Shown: positions 5,084 through 5,473 of the stretch, one piece after another
Numbering within the stretch: the first letter of the stretch is position 1
Layout of the letters: each line of letters starts with the position of its first letter
NCBI GenBank assembly: GCA_019116185.1
Contig: DXCD01000234.1
Span: 1 to 5,473 of the forward strand
Direction: 5' to 3'
DNA: 5,473 bases
DNA from: Candidatus Mediterraneibacter stercorigallinarum
Lineage (GTDB): Bacteria; Bacillota; Clostridia; Lachnospirales; Lachnospiraceae
Notes under the pieces: generated by a model
The model's input: the letters and a program-made list of their open reading frames with translations, nothing else
Databases searched by the model: none
Told to the model about the DNA's origin: nothing
Translations under genes and position numbers: made by a program

Positions 5084-5473
5084 CTACTCTTGTTCCGAGC
5101 CATTCTGGTCGCCGCCTCCGGACGGTTCCGAACCCAGGCTTACCCAGTAGTAGATCGTGGTTCCTTTTTCCACTTTCACGCCTACCTCAGGGCTCACTCG
5201 GCAGACTGTGCCCGCAGGATAGTCACTGTACTGTTCTCCGCCATAAGCCGCGGTAAGTCCTGCCTCTGACAGCAGCTGCTCCGCAGTATCCGGATAAGAC
5301 CTCAGTATATCCGGCACATCCACGGTCTGGGTCCTGCCTCCCAGGCTCACCACATAGCTGACTGTGGATCCTTTTTCAACAGTTGTGCCATTCCCCGGGT
5401 CCTGTGATATGACATTTCCCGCCGCGACACTGTCGCTGTAATCCTCGCTGGCGCTTCCGACAAGCCCGACTGC
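5084..5473 (-). CDS. prkC: PASTA-domain Ser/Thr protein kinase, C-terminal part
   Basis: The frame is open from the right window edge to the TAG at 5084, giving the last 129 residues; the kinase domain and membrane segment lie outside. Two PASTA repeats are visible. The first, partial, runs over residues 1-44 of the visible part (SEDYSDSVAAGNVISQDPGN then TVEKGSTVSYVVSLG). The second, over about 46-112, starts TVDVPDILRSYPDTAEQLL and ends VKVEKGTTIYYWVSLG. Each has the GxVxxxxPxxGxxVxKGxxVxxxVS pattern. The chain ends in a Gly/Ser/Glu-rich tail (SEPSGGGDQNGSEQE), probably flexible. PASTA repeats bind muropeptides or lipid II outside the cell. Identity as PrkC/Stk1-type kinase, rather than a PASTA penicillin-binding protein, rests on the following rsgA-rpe-thiN order, which matches the B. 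subtilis cluster. A GTG at 5353 is an internal codon, not the start. Confidence 0.88.
   Translation of the reverse strand, partial: AVGLVGSASEDYSDSVAAGNVISQDPGNGTTVEKGSTVSYVVSLGGRTQTVDVPDILRSYPDTAEQLLSEAGLTAAYGGEQYSDYPAGTVCRVSPEVGVKVEKGTTIYYWVSLGSEPSGGGDQNGSEQE

Overview
The window looks like chromosome from a low-to-medium-GC Firmicute, most likely a Lachnospiraceae-type clostridium. This is inferred from protein style (RsgA, Rpe, ThiN, YchF and Lgt all read as clostridial), strong AAGGAG ribosome sites, and the gene order Ser/Thr kinase with PASTA repeats - rsgA - rpe - thiN, which matches the B. subtilis prkC-cpgA-rpe-thiN cluster. No species can be named from sequence alone.

Layout. From the right edge to about position 686 everything is on the minus strand and tightly packed: the C-terminal end of a PASTA-domain kinase (cut by the window), rsgA, rpe (directly abutting rsgA), thiN (overlapping rpe by 8 nt), ychF (23 nt on) and lgt (about 84 nt on, if it starts at its third codon). 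A hairpin with T-tracts on both sides (635-670) ends this run. Left of it lies a short plus-strand Cro/C1-type regulator (424-591) that seems to have lost its normal start codon. Next comes a 213-nt regulatory gap with palindromes and repeats, and finally the first 70 codons of a minus-strand HipB-like helix-turn-helix regulator running off the left edge.

How they work together. The kinase senses cell-wall material through its PASTA repeats. RsgA is a ribosome-assembly GTPase, and its B. subtilis counterpart CpgA is a known PrkC substrate. Rpe and ThiN serve the pentose phosphate pathway and thiamine cofactor supply, which meet at the TPP enzyme transketolase. YchF is a ribosome-associated ATPase and Lgt starts lipoprotein maturation. 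The block is housekeeping. The left 600 bases are more accessory in character.

The most striking non-coding signal is a perfect 16-bp inverted repeat with a 2-nt centre at 4980-5013, inside the first 21 codons of rsgA. One arm encodes the conserved start of the RsgA OB fold and the other encodes a variable loop. Second is a 14-bp perfect palindrome over the likely promoter of the HipB-like gene, with 12 bp of it repeated 41 bp away. I see no CRISPR array, tRNA, rRNA or insertion sequence.
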